Assembly: GCA_934277645.1 (NCBI GenBank)
Contig: CAKQUX010000001.1
Coordinates: 450,883-514,882, forward strand
Direction of reading: 5' to 3'
Source of the DNA: an uncultured Clostridia bacterium
GTDB taxonomy: Bacteria; Bacillota; Clostridia; Christensenellales; CAG-917
DNA: 64,000 nt
Of this stretch, positions 1-8,673 are shown in pieces; position 1 is the stretch's first letter; each line of letters begins with the position of its first letter. The translations under genes and the position numbers were made by a program. Under the pieces are notes generated by a model. The model had not been told where the DNA came from. It did no database searches and was given only the letters and a program-made list of their open reading frames with translations.

Positions 1-871
1 ATTCGATTCCAGCTTTAAGGTCAACGCCCGTCATTTCGGAATTTTTGAAATATGCCGTAAGGTTTGCGCTGAGGTTCGGGATAAGCGCGCTGAGGTCCGT
101 AAGGTCAAGACCGAAAATGTTCTTGACAACCAAAAGCACGTCTTGGTAACCCGAAAGGATGTTTTGTACCAAGCCGATAGCGACAGGAATGATACTGCCG
201 AACGCAAGCTCGACGTCTACTCTTTCCTCACCTGCGCCGAGGTCGGTCAAAGTCGACTTGCCGAAAAGAAGGGTTGTGATAACCGATTCCACTTTGCCGA
301 GCGCAGGGATTTCGGTTTTTAACAATCCGTCAATCGTGCCGATGACATCGAGGTCGCTTGTAAGCGATTTGACGATTTTCGTGATTTTCGCCAAATCGAG
401 GTCGTCCGCTTTGAGAACGTGCGAACCGCCCGAGATAGCCGTCATATCGACGTAGAGAAGCTCGTCTAAGTAGTAAAGCCCTAAAATAGGCTTATCGCTT
501 CCTCCGTCGCTAGCCGACTTATTCGCCCCAAGCTCTAAAAGGAATTTCGAGTGTTCGTTGTCGTACACGTCGATTGTGCCGGCAAGTCTTACGTAGTACG
601 TCGAACCGACACCGTCACGCAAAAACGTGAAGTAAATTGTCGTGTCGAAATTCATGTACGACGAATCCGCACTCTCCTTTGCCATAGACGAAAGGCCGTT
701 GTAAATTTTTCTCCAAGCATAAGCTTTGGTGATTTCGCTCGAAGACGCATTGACCTCTTTTTCATAGAGGTCGCTGATCTTCGACGGTTGTTCGCCGCAC
801 GCCGTAAGAATAGTCCCCACTATTACGGCGAGCAGAATAACCGTTAAAATCAAAACGAGTTTTCTTTTCAT
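1..871 (-). CDS. Lipoprotein, 3' end outside window
   Basis: Open for 290 codons from the ATG at 871 to the window edge, so the C-terminus is missing. The start follows a GGGAGAAAG ribosome binding site. The product begins with a basic Lys/Arg start, a hydrophobic stretch and a lipobox ending TAC (Cys at about residue 25), so it should be a secreted lipid-anchored protein. The rest is acidic, with no enzyme motif that I recognise. A block around residues 125-140 (ILGLYYLDELLYVDM) resembles a block (VLGLYYFAADSANVYL) in the large lipoprotein at 53847-57212, and both are followed by long predicted-helical stretches, so the two are probably members of one lineage-specific surface family. Function unknown. 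Its upstream region contains a 34-nt strictly alternating pyrimidine-purine tract. Confidence 0.75.
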   Translation of the reverse strand, partial: MKRKLVLILTVILLAVIVGTILTACGEQPSKISDLYEKEVNASSSEITKAYAWRKIYNGLSSMAKESADSSYMNFDTTIYFTFLRDGVGSTYYVRLAGTIDVYDNEHSKFLLELGANKSASDGGSDKPILGLYYLDELLYVDMTAISGGSHVLKADDLDLAKITKIVKSLTSDLDVIGTIDGLLKTEIPALGKVESVITTLLFGKSTLTDLGAGEERVDVELAFGSIIPVAIGLVQNILSGYQDVLLVVKNIFGLDLTDLSALIPNLSANLTAYFKNSEMTGVDLKAGIE

Positions 872-2051
872 ACTCTTTCTCCCTTGCGTTAAACGCTAAC
901 TTGTTTGTGCCTTACGCATATACGCGTACGCACGTGTGCGCGCGTGGGCGCACGTATGATAATATACATTAGTTATTTTAAAGTGCAAGCGAAAGTATGT
1001 CAATACAAATCGCTAATTTCTTTTGGAACTTTCTGTATTTTTACCGCATTTTTTTAAAAAACTGTCCGTTTTTTGGCAATTTCGGTTTACTTGTCAATCA
1101 ACTGCCCTTTTTTGCCAAATTTTACCTTTTTGGCGGCATAGGGGCGTTTTTTGCGTTTTTCTAACCTTTTCAACAAAAATTCTTGTAGAAAATTCGGTGT
1201 TTTCGGCAAAAAAACGATTATCGATTGTTGCCGCAAAAAGCTTCGTTTTTTGCCGATTCGTCTCGCTTTTCGCCATGTTTTTTAGCCGTTTTATAACAAT
1301 TTTCGAGCTTTTTTTCACCTTGTTTTTTACGTCTTTTTCTGTCGTTTTTTCAGTGATTTTCGGCGGCAAAATTTTAACGTTTTTTCGCTGAATTTCACGC
1401 TGTTTCGCCCTTGTTTTTCGTGAATTTTAAGGCGTTTTTCGAGCTTATTTTTGTCCGATTTTTTACGTTTTTTATGCCGATTTAAGTCGATTTTTGAGAC
1501 AAAATTTTAACAAAATTCCGCTCTTTTTCGCATCGTTTTTGCTAAATTTCCGGTCGTTTCAAAACGTTTTTCGAGCTGTTTTTCAAGCTGTTTCAGGCCG
1601 CTTATTCAAACTTTTTACGTCGATTTTCGGCGATTTTTGCCCCTTATTTCATTTTTAATTTTTTTGAATTTATCTTGTTTTTTCGCACGATTTCGCTAAC
1701 GTTTTCGGCATATTTCCAGTCCGCTTCTACCTTCATACACATTAAAATTTAACGTTCGCTTTGCCGTTTCGGGCAATTTTTAACGTGACTTTTGCATTGC
1801 TTTTTTCATCGTTTTTACAAATAAAAGGCACAAAAAAACAGCCGTTCGCAATCTATACGTCGGGCTGTCGCTGCTTGTTTTGTTATAAATTTTTTTAAAA
1901 AAACAATATTTTTATTTGCCGAAAATGCTTAGAGCATATCGTTTTGGATTAAATCAAACGCCTTTTATCAGATAAAACTCGCGTCGGTTAATCAATAAAA
2001 TCGATGTCGTTTGTTCTATAAAATCGGTGTGTATTTCCCGAAAATTTTGAC
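872..2051. other. 1.2 kb gene-free T-rich region
   Basis: No convincing gene. Positions 913-946 are strictly alternating pyrimidine/purine. From about 1020 to 1830 the plus strand is dominated by T runs broken by CG or GC (TTTTTCG, CGATTTTT, ACGTTTTT), and the opposite strand is correspondingly rich in A and G. ORFs here (for example 1094-1369 minus, Lys-rich) have no ribosome binding site and look like products of base composition. A terminator for the gene to the right lies at 1831-1868. Confidence 0.5.
1831..1868 (-). terminator. Intrinsic terminator of the PIG-L deacetylase gene
   Basis: On the minus strand a stem ACAGCC/GGCTGT (1838-1843 with 1863-1868) is followed by seven T residues. 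It lies about 180 nt past the stop codon at 2052. The loop is long (about 19 nt), which lowers confidence. Confidence 0.5.
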
Positions 2052-2807
2052 CTATTTCATGTTTTTAAAGGTGTTTTCAAGCACGGTTTGCTTAAATTCT
2101 TCAAGGCTATCCTCGATAAAAGCAATCAATCTGTTGTCGTCGTAGCCTAAATATTCCGTCATATCGAGCGCCCAGTTAAACGATTTCATTTTGTTCGCCT
2201 CTCTTATTCCCGTAAAAGTGGCGTTTGCGTAACGCCTGCCTTTTGCGCCGAGATTATAGTTTTTCGTTGCATTCTGACTTGCGAATTTGTCCATAAGAGC
2301 ATCTGAAATTTCGTCCGTATCCGACGTATCGAGCGCGACTTTTTCGTCGCCGATAAACCAATCGAGTCCTCTCCACACTTCGCAGGCATACAGCTTTTTA
2401 ACTTTGTGATTCGCCTTTTTAAGGGCATAAAACGCTCTCCAAAATGCGCCGAGATGCGTAGGGTGACTATCGAACGGATTGTGAATGTATACTTCGTCGG
2501 GCATGGTTTCGTCTATGATTTCCGACAACATCGCTTCGACTTTTTCGCCGCCTTCTCGCACTTTTTCGGAAGTCAACCCTAACATATAAAGCCTTTTATA
2601 TCCCCCGACTTCCGCCGCTTCCTGTTGCTCTGCCTTGCGCAATTCTTTAAGCTCTTCCGCCGTCATTTTCTCATAGCCGCTTCCTTTTGCGCAACCTGCG
2701 CCGTCGGACATAACCACAAGCGCAAAATCGCCTTTTGCTATTGCATTTATCGCAAAAATTTCCGCATCGTCGGGATGCGCGCATATTGCAAGTCTTTTAA
2801 TTTTCAT
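2052..2807 (-). CDS. PIG-L/LmbE family N-acetylglucosaminyl deacetylase-like protein
   Basis: The N-terminal AHPDDAE block (residues about 10-16) is the zinc-binding signature of the PIG-L/LmbE family, which removes N-acetyl groups from GlcNAc-containing sugars; a second His block (HPTHLGAF, around residue 120) fits the third zinc ligand. Length of about 251 aa is typical. I choose the ATG at 2807 because GAGGGTGA sits just upstream; the in-frame GTG at 2813 would overlap that ribosome binding site. No signal peptide, so cytoplasmic. It lies 130 nt past a GH20 hexosaminidase on the same strand and near a heparan-glucosaminide-acetyltransferase-like gene, which points to amino-sugar processing. 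The exact substrate cannot be told from sequence. Confidence 0.85.
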   Translation of the reverse strand: MKIKRLAICAHPDDAEIFAINAIAKGDFALVVMSDGAGCAKGSGYEKMTAEELKELRKAEQQEAAEVGGYKRLYMLGLTSEKVREGGEKVEAMLSEIIDETMPDEVYIHNPFDSHPTHLGAFWRAFYALKKANHKVKKLYACEVWRGLDWFIGDEKVALDTSDTDEISDALMDKFASQNATKNYNLGAKGRRYANATFTGIREANKMKSFNWALDMTEYLGYDDNRLIAFIEDSLEEFKQTVLENTFKNMK

Positions 2808-2937
2808 ATTCACCCTCGTTTAATTTGTTAAGCCGTACGCTTTTAATACGCTTTAAATGTTTGCAATCCTACATATTTAAAGCTACATTTAGTCAAGCGT
2901 ATTACAAAGTCGCATTTTATCTTTTGTTTATAATTGT

Positions 2938-4533
2938 TTATTTGTCGTTTTTAATTTTGAGCATATTTACAAACGACTTAAATGCCGTTTTGTCAAATGC
3001 TTTTATGCCGAATTTTATCGCTTCCATAGTGCCTTTTGCCTTTGACGGCGTTGCGCCTTTTATGGAAGTTCCTTCGATTCCCAAAAGTTTTAAAACTCTT
3101 TCGTTTGCCGCCGCGCGCCTTTCAAAATCTTTGAAATTTCCGCTCATACTGCTCCAACCTTTTTCTGCCACGGCGAAAAATCTCGGGAACATTTTTTTGA
3201 AAGCGTCGTTTTCGGTTTCGACGTGTTCCGTCCAAAGCGGCGATTCTACACCGATTACGTTTTTAACGGCAGTCGTCGTCAGTCCGTCTAAGATAGGATT
3301 AAATTCATACAGAGCTTTAAGCGAATGCATTCCGTGCGGATAATCGAGATAAAACGGCGTACATTTAGAAACAATCAGTTTTCCGCCGCCGTCGCTATAC
3401 GCAAGCGCACCCTTTCCGTCTTTTCCTGCAAGCCAATACTGACAAACCACTCCGCCGAGTTTGCCGCTCGATACGGCTTCGTTCCACACCACTGCCTGTC
3501 TGCCTTTCTTTTGAAGATAAACGTTCACTGCATTCAGGAAGAAACTTTGCAATTCTTTGAACGTGCCGATATTATACGCCTGCATCATACGTTTGCAATC
3601 GGGACATTTTTTCCATTCGTCTTTCAACGCTTCGTCGCCGCCGATATGAATAAGTTTTGACGGAAAAACTTCGGTTATCTCGTCAAGCAAGCCGTAAACA
3701 AAATCGTATACACCGCTTTTTCCTGCGCAAAGTATATTGTCGCTTATTCCGAAATACTCTCTGACTTCTCTCTCGGTTTTAGTGCAAGATAATTCGGGAT
3801 ATGCCGCCAAAATCGCACCCGTATGCCCCGGTATATCGATTTCGGGGATAATCTCTATTCCCCTTTCGCTTGCATATTTTACAAGTTCTTTAAGTTCGGA
3901 TTTAGTGTAAAAGCCTTCAATCGGCTTGCCGTCTTTTCTCGTACCGCTTCTCTTGCTCGCTACGCTAATAAGTTTTGGAAACTTCTCCGAGCCGAATCTG
4001 AAACCTTGGTCATCGCTTAAGTGCAGATGCAAAACGCTGAATTTATAAAGCGATAATGCGTCTACGACTTTATACAAAAAACTCAAAGGGAAAAAGTGCC
4101 TTGCAACGTCCATCATAAAACCGCGATGCTTAAATCGCGGCTTATCGACGATTTTGCAACACGGAATTTTAGACACCGACCCGTCAAAGTTTAAAAGCGC
4201 GAGTTGTTTAAGCGTTATCATAGCATAAAACGCGCCCGCTTTTGTGCCGCGCACCGTCACGTCGCGCCCGACTGTCAATTCATAAGCGTAAGCATCCGAA
4301 TCGAAGTCGTTTTCGCCTAAGTCCGTTTTGTTCGCAAACTTATCGAAATCGTCGTCTATAACGATTTTTATTCTTCCGCCGCCGTCGCCCTTAAAATCCA
4401 AATCAAACAAATATTTAAATTCGCTTGCATTTTCGCCGAATTCCGTTTTTAATCCGAAAACAAACTCGCCGTCCGACTTTTCAAGCGTCGTAGGCTTAGG
4501 GATTATCGCAAGTCTTTCGTCGTTTATTGTCAT
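2938..4533 (-). CDS. Glycoside hydrolase family 20 beta-N-acetylhexosaminidase
   Basis: 531 aa. An N-terminal GH20b-type domain (about residues 1-130) is followed by the catalytic barrel starting at KHRGFMMDVARHFF (about 135-148). The block HLHLSDDQGFR (169-179) and the signature HIGGDE with the catalytic pair D300-E301 are intact; GH20 enzymes use this Asp-Glu pair in substrate-assisted hydrolysis of terminal GlcNAc/GalNAc. There is no signal peptide, so the enzyme probably acts inside the cell on imported chito- or glycan-derived oligosaccharides. The ATG follows GGGAGTGAAAG. The neighbour downstream is a PIG-L-type deacetylase; the two may be cotranscribed. Confidence 0.93.
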   Translation of the reverse strand: MTINDERLAIIPKPTTLEKSDGEFVFGLKTEFGENASEFKYLFDLDFKGDGGGRIKIVIDDDFDKFANKTDLGENDFDSDAYAYELTVGRDVTVRGTKAGAFYAMITLKQLALLNFDGSVSKIPCCKIVDKPRFKHRGFMMDVARHFFPLSFLYKVVDALSLYKFSVLHLHLSDDQGFRFGSEKFPKLISVASKRSGTRKDGKPIEGFYTKSELKELVKYASERGIEIIPEIDIPGHTGAILAAYPELSCTKTEREVREYFGISDNILCAGKSGVYDFVYGLLDEITEVFPSKLIHIGGDEALKDEWKKCPDCKRMMQAYNIGTFKELQSFFLNAVNVYLQKKGRQAVVWNEAVSSGKLGGVVCQYWLAGKDGKGALAYSDGGGKLIVSKCTPFYLDYPHGMHSLKALYEFNPILDGLTTTAVKNVIGVESPLWTEHVETENDAFKKMFPRFFAVAEKGWSSMSGNFKDFERRAAANERVLKLLGIEGTSIKGATPSKAKGTMEAIKFGIKAFDKTAFKSFVNMLKIKNDK

Positions 4534-4626
4534 CTTTCACTCCCAGTTCATTCTATACGCCTTATTCGTTTATGTCAATATCGAAAATACACAGGTTAGA
4601 TAAACAAATTACGACAATCGGTAGAT

Positions 4627-4655
4627 TTGACAACTTGCCTTAGCGGTGTTATTAT
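4627..4655 (+). promoter_or_regulatory. Sigma-A promoter of a probably leaderless transcript
   Basis: TTGACA (4627-4632), 17-nt spacer, TATTAT (4650-4655). The expected +1 (about 4662) falls on or next to the ATG at 4663. I see no Shine-Dalgarno sequence in front of that ATG. Confidence 0.6.
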
Positions 4656-4662
4656 CATAGCT

Positions 4663-5148
4663 ATGAAAGGCGGTTGTGTTTTAGGATTTGTAGCGAGCAA
4701 AGTATTTTCCGTTATATGGAGTGTACTCGAACTCGTCATATCCGTCATCGCAAAAGTCGTGGTTTATTTCGGGCTTTATTTGCCTATAATGAGCTTGATT
4801 TTCGGCGGTGCGCTTTATCTTGCCTACGGTTTCAACCCTTTCGGCGGCGGCATAGACGGAAACCTTTACGTTTTCGGATTGTGTCTAAGCATTTTAGGCG
4901 CGGTTATAATCACAATACGCAACGTTATTATCAAACCGATTCAAAAGTATTTCATAGACGGAAAAGTCGTCGAATATACAGGTAAACGCCATAAAGGAGC
5001 GCCCGAACCGCCTAAAATCTATAAAAGCAGAGTAAATCCCGGCATAACGGTATACGAATACGAAAACAGATACGACCTTTACGAAGAGATTGACGGCGTA
5101 CTCGAAAAGGTATCGACCGAATTTAAGGAAGACGGAAAACGACGTTGA
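4663..5148 (+). CDS. Small membrane protein of unknown function
   Basis: 161 aa from the ATG at 4663; an earlier TTG at 4627 is itself the promoter -35 box, so I reject it. There are three hydrophobic segments in the first 90 residues (about 5-40, 40-60 and 65-90), then a charged cytoplasmic tail rich in Lys, Tyr and Glu. I do not recognise the family. The stop codon overlaps the TTG start of the next gene by 4 nt (TTGA), so the two proteins are probably made together and may cooperate in the membrane. Confidence 0.7.
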   Translation: MKGGCVLGFVASKVFSVIWSVLELVISVIAKVVVYFGLYLPIMSLIFGGALYLAYGFNPFGGGIDGNLYVFGLCLSILGAVIITIRNVIIKPIQKYFIDGKVVEYTGKRHKGAPEPPKIYKSRVNPGITVYEYENRYDLYEEIDGVLEKVSTEFKEDGKRR

Positions 5149-6128
5149 AAAGCAAATCGGAAACAATCGAAAAAGAGGTTTTAGTTAAACCCGATCCGCA
5201 AAACGCAGATATAAAAAAAGAAAAGTCGAACGACTTTTGCGGATACAAAATAAACGAGTTTTTAGATGCGCCTAAGCGTATTTGGGAACTCGATTTTTTG
5301 CGCGGCGTTTGCATAATACTGATGATTTTCGACCATCTTTTCTTTTTCGGTTGCGAAATTTTCGGATATGCCCTTACCGAATCGGCGGCAGGACAAGCGT
5401 TTGTCGATTTTTGTTATTTTTACCTATACGACAGCCCGAGAAAATATATTCACCTTATAGTTTTATTTTTCTTTTTCGCACTTTGCGGCATCTCTTGCTC
5501 GCTGTCGCGCTCCAACTTCAAACGCGGCGTATTGCTCGCTTTGATAGCAACGGCTTATTCGCTTATTTCGTTCGGAGTATCGAAATTCGCAGGAGCAGAA
5601 GCGCTTGTAAACTACGGCGTTTTGAATTTCCTTGCAACTTGCATAATCGTTTATGCCGTCATAGAATTTGCATTTAAAAAAATCAAATTCGGCAGTTTGA
5701 TAAACGTAAGCGTTTGCGCATCGATTGCATTTATAACTCTTGCGCTCTTTTACTATTACGTTCCGTCCGAAAATCTGCCGATTGAACTTAGCTGGCTGTT
5801 CCCTACCAGATATTTTGACGGACTGCACTTTATCGACTTTAAATGTCATTCGCAATTCTCGCAGTTTGAAATTTCGCCTGCCGACTTCTTCCCGTTTGTT
5901 CCGTATGCGTCATTTTTCTTCACGGGAGTCGTTATCGGCAAAACCGTTTACAAAAACAAAAAATCGCTTTTGCCGAAACTTGACGGCGGTTGGAATACGG
6001 CGGTCAATTTTATCGGCAGACACACGCTTGTCGTTTACGTCCTTCATATAATCGCAATCGTGATTTTGCTCGATTTGGTTTGCCTTATTTCTACGGGCAA
6101 TTCGTTTCTTTTCTCCTTAATCGGCTAA
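5145..6128 (+). CDS. Heparan-alpha-glucosaminide N-acetyltransferase-like membrane protein
   Basis: 327 aa with about eight hydrophobic segments. The block RIWELDFLRGVCIILMIFDH (about residues 44-63) is the hallmark start of the catalytic-domain family related to lysosomal HGSNAT (DUF1624), thought to pass acetyl groups across a membrane to glycans. The first 40 residues are hydrophilic and should lie in the cytoplasm. The start is a TTG overlapping the stop of the preceding gene by 4 nt; no other start keeps the N-terminal domain, and a purine-rich GGAAGACGGAAAA stretch precedes it. Together with the nearby deacetylase and hexosaminidase this suggests acetylation/deacetylation of amino sugars. 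Family is fairly sure; substrate is inference. Confidence 0.8.
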   Translation: MKSKSETIEKEVLVKPDPQNADIKKEKSNDFCGYKINEFLDAPKRIWELDFLRGVCIILMIFDHLFFFGCEIFGYALTESAAGQAFVDFCYFYLYDSPRKYIHLIVLFFFFALCGISCSLSRSNFKRGVLLALIATAYSLISFGVSKFAGAEALVNYGVLNFLATCIIVYAVIEFAFKKIKFGSLINVSVCASIAFITLALFYYYVPSENLPIELSWLFPTRYFDGLHFIDFKCHSQFSQFEISPADFFPFVPYASFFFTGVVIGKTVYKNKKSLLPKLDGGWNTAVNFIGRHTLVVYVLHIIAIVILLDLVCLISTGNSFLFSLIG

Positions 6129-6391
6129 ACAAAATATTTAGCTACACTAAAACTTATATTCCTTTAACATATTCCTTTAACGGTCGGCGCTAAATCAATA
6201 AATACAAGCTAAGCCTATAACACACAAAAATACTTTGGCAAAGCAGACGCCTTTGACAGCAACAATCTCTCTTTTCGATTAAAGGATTTATAGAATCGAA
6301 TTAAACCGATAATTTTGTCATTTATTTTACTATTTAATCTTTCATTATTTACATAACTCCGTTTTCGTGTTAAATTATAAGCGAGGTAATT

Positions 6392-7591
6392 ATGAAATAC
6401 GTATTAGTTTTATGCGACGGAATGGCTGATTTCAAAATCGACAAGCTCGGCGGAAAAACTCCGCTCGAAGCGGCATACAAGCCAAACGTCGATATGATGG
6501 CAAAAACCGCTCTCATCGGCAGAGTGGATACCGTGCCGAAAGGCATGAAACCGGGTTCGGACGTTGCAAACCTTTCCGCGCTCGGTTACGACGCAAAAGC
6601 GTGCTACACGGGCAGAAGTCCGCTCGAAGCGCTCTCGCTCGGCATAGATATGCAAAAAGGCGACGTTGCTCTTCGTTGTAACGTGGTTACTTTGTCTGAC
6701 GACGAGCCTTACGAAGCAAAAACCATGATAGATTATTCGAGCGGCGAAATCTCGACTGCCGAAGCCGCAGAACTTATAAAGGCCGTCGAAGAAAAACTCG
6801 GTAACGACCTTTTGAAATTCTACGCAGGCGTAAGCTACCGCCATTGCCTTATCTGCAAAAACGGTCTTACAAACTCAGAGCTTACCCCACCGCACGATAT
6901 TACGAATAAACCGATAAAAGACTACCTTCCGAAAGGCGACAACGCCGAACTTTATCTCGACCTTATGAAAAAGTCGGAAGATATACTTAAAAACCACCCT
7001 GCCAATCTCAAAAGAATCGCCGAGGGCAAAAATCCGGCAACGAGCATCTGGCTTTGGGGGCAAGGCACTCGCCCTAAACTTGAAAATTTCAAGCAGCGTT
7101 ACGGAATCGACGGCGCAATGATTTCGGCTGTCGACCTTTTAAAAGGTATCGCAATCGGCGGCGGAATGAAGAGTATCGACGTCGAAGGAGCGACAGGCAC
7201 CATAGACACCAATTTCGACGGAAAAGCGGCGGCGGCAATCAAAACGCTTAAAGAAGGAAGCGACTTTTGTTTCATTCATCTCGAAGCTCCCGACGAATGC
7301 GGCCACCAAGGCGACGTGGACGGCAAGAAACGTTCTATCGAGCTGATTGACGAAAAAATCATAGGAACGGTTTTAAAGGCGTTTAAGGGTTCGGATTTGG
7401 CTATGCTCGTTATGCCCGACCACTTCACCCCGATTTCGACAAGAACGCACGACGGCACGCCTGTTCCGTTTTTGATGTACTCGTCGAAAGAAAAACTCGG
7501 CAGTCACGAAACGTTCAACGAAGACGAAGGCTTAAAAGGCGAACTTTTCGCTCCGCAAGACCTTATTAAAAAGTTTTTTGCCCTAAACTGA
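6392..7591 (+). CDS. apgM: 2,3-bisphosphoglycerate-independent phosphoglycerate mutase, archaeal type
   Basis: 399 aa. Converts 3-phosphoglycerate to 2-phosphoglycerate in glycolysis. The N-terminal LVLCDGMAD block supplies the first metal-binding Asp (D9); GMKPGSDVANLSALGYD (51-67) contains the conserved region with the catalytic serine; HLEAPDECGHQGD and MPDHFTP near the C-terminus are the other metal-binding blocks of the alkaline-phosphatase superfamily. Length fits ApgM (about 400 aa) rather than GpmI (about 510 aa). The start follows GAGGTAATT. A possible promoter TTTACA-17-TAAATT lies at 6348-6376, but its +1 would fall almost on the ribosome binding site, so I am unsure of it. Cytoplasmic. 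Confidence 0.93.
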   Translation: MKYVLVLCDGMADFKIDKLGGKTPLEAAYKPNVDMMAKTALIGRVDTVPKGMKPGSDVANLSALGYDAKACYTGRSPLEALSLGIDMQKGDVALRCNVVTLSDDEPYEAKTMIDYSSGEISTAEAAELIKAVEEKLGNDLLKFYAGVSYRHCLICKNGLTNSELTPPHDITNKPIKDYLPKGDNAELYLDLMKKSEDILKNHPANLKRIAEGKNPATSIWLWGQGTRPKLENFKQRYGIDGAMISAVDLLKGIAIGGGMKSIDVEGATGTIDTNFDGKAAAAIKTLKEGSDFCFIHLEAPDECGHQGDVDGKKRSIELIDEKIIGTVLKAFKGSDLAMLVMPDHFTPISTRTHDGTPVPFLMYSSKEKLGSHETFNEDEGLKGELFAPQDLIKKFFALN

Positions 7592-7700
7592 CATCATAAC
7601 GCTTTACGCCGACCAAAACGGCGCGACAATTTACGGTAAACATACTTTTCCGTAATAAAAACTATCGCTTTAATAGCAAATCAATTAGCAGGAGGCCACT

Positions 7701-8153
7701 ATGAAAAACGACAGAGTTATTTACGAACTTAGCACGAAATACAACGGCGGTGATATTGCCGCAGGCATCGACCTTTTGAAATGCTTTGCCTACGACGCTT
7801 TTATATGCGACTATCGAAACGGCTTTAATTACGAAGCTCTTTCATATAAAAGTTTAGGGCTTAAAAAGGGCGCAACGCTCTTCGGCGACCTTGTAAAATC
7901 GTTTAAAGTTTTAGACGCCGCCGATAAAAAGGCATACGAAGCCGAAATAAAAGGCATTGACAAACATATCAAACATAGCGAAAAAACAAACGACTCTAAT
8001 CTCAAAAAATTGCATAAAGACGGCAGAATTCCGATGGATAACGCAGTCGTAGCAAAACAGTCGGAAACCGAAAACGCTATTCTTGCAAAATACGGTTTCA
8101 ATTTCGCTTCGATGAACAGTACCCAACTTAACACCACCGAAGAGGTTTATTGA
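7701..8153 (+). CDS. Hypothetical protein, 150 aa
   Basis: A strong AGGAGG ribosome binding site lies 6 nt ahead of the ATG, and codon use matches the neighbours, so this is a real gene. The product is soluble, mostly predicted helical and Lys/Glu-rich, with no signal peptide or membrane segment and no motif I recognise. It lies 110 nt after apgM and may be cotranscribed; an intrinsic terminator follows at 8431-8458. Confidence 0.7.
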   Translation: MKNDRVIYELSTKYNGGDIAAGIDLLKCFAYDAFICDYRNGFNYEALSYKSLGLKKGATLFGDLVKSFKVLDAADKKAYEAEIKGIDKHIKHSEKTNDSNLKKLHKDGRIPMDNAVVAKQSETENAILAKYGFNFASMNSTQLNTTEEVY

Positions 8154-8430
8154 TATAAGCGTTACTAATGCAACGTCTAAAAGCGTTTTTATGCAACATT
8201 GTTTGACGGTAAAACAGCAAATTCGATAGGCACATATAGGTACATTAAGTTTAAACTTATAAATGCCTTAAACGCAGAACAAACAAGTATATACAAATCA
8301 TTTAGTCATCGAATCAAATAAACCGACACAAAACGTTAAACTTTCAAACGAAACGAAACGAAGTGTTAAATTAACAAAAAAAATCGATATGAAGTGTTAA
8401 ATCTTTTAAGCAGAAAACGGATACAAAACA

Positions 8431-8458
8431 AAAGCAACGCTAAGCGTTGCTTTTTTTT
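8431..8458 (+). terminator. Intrinsic terminator
   Basis: Perfect stem AAAGCAACGC/GCGTTGCTTT with a TAA loop, followed by a run of T. It ends the rightward apgM/unknown-gene unit, 280 nt past the stop at 8153. With A-rich sequence on its left side it could also stop leftward transcription from 8674. Confidence 0.85.
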
Positions 8459-8673
8459 GTTTTCAAAACATTAAATACTTTACGATTACATTTTCTCTTA
8501 GACTTAGATGCTTAAAAATTTTGCTATTGCCTTTACAATTAAATTTCGAGTTATTCGATTTGCCGTCAAACAAAATCCAAGCGAATAGCCACCTATCCGA
8601 GTTTTTAATGTAAAATCTTTTTATCAAACCTTTTCCGAAAGTTTACGATAAAGTCTTACTATTGCCTTTTTGC

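Noticed and set aside
1023..1391. Overlapping ORFs on both strands in the T-rich region
   Set aside because: Low-complexity Phe- or Lys-rich products without ribosome binding sites.
6348..6376. Promoter TTTACA-17-TAAATT ahead of apgM
   Set aside because: The -10 matches poorly and the +1 would fall on the ribosome binding site; kept only as a remark under the gene.
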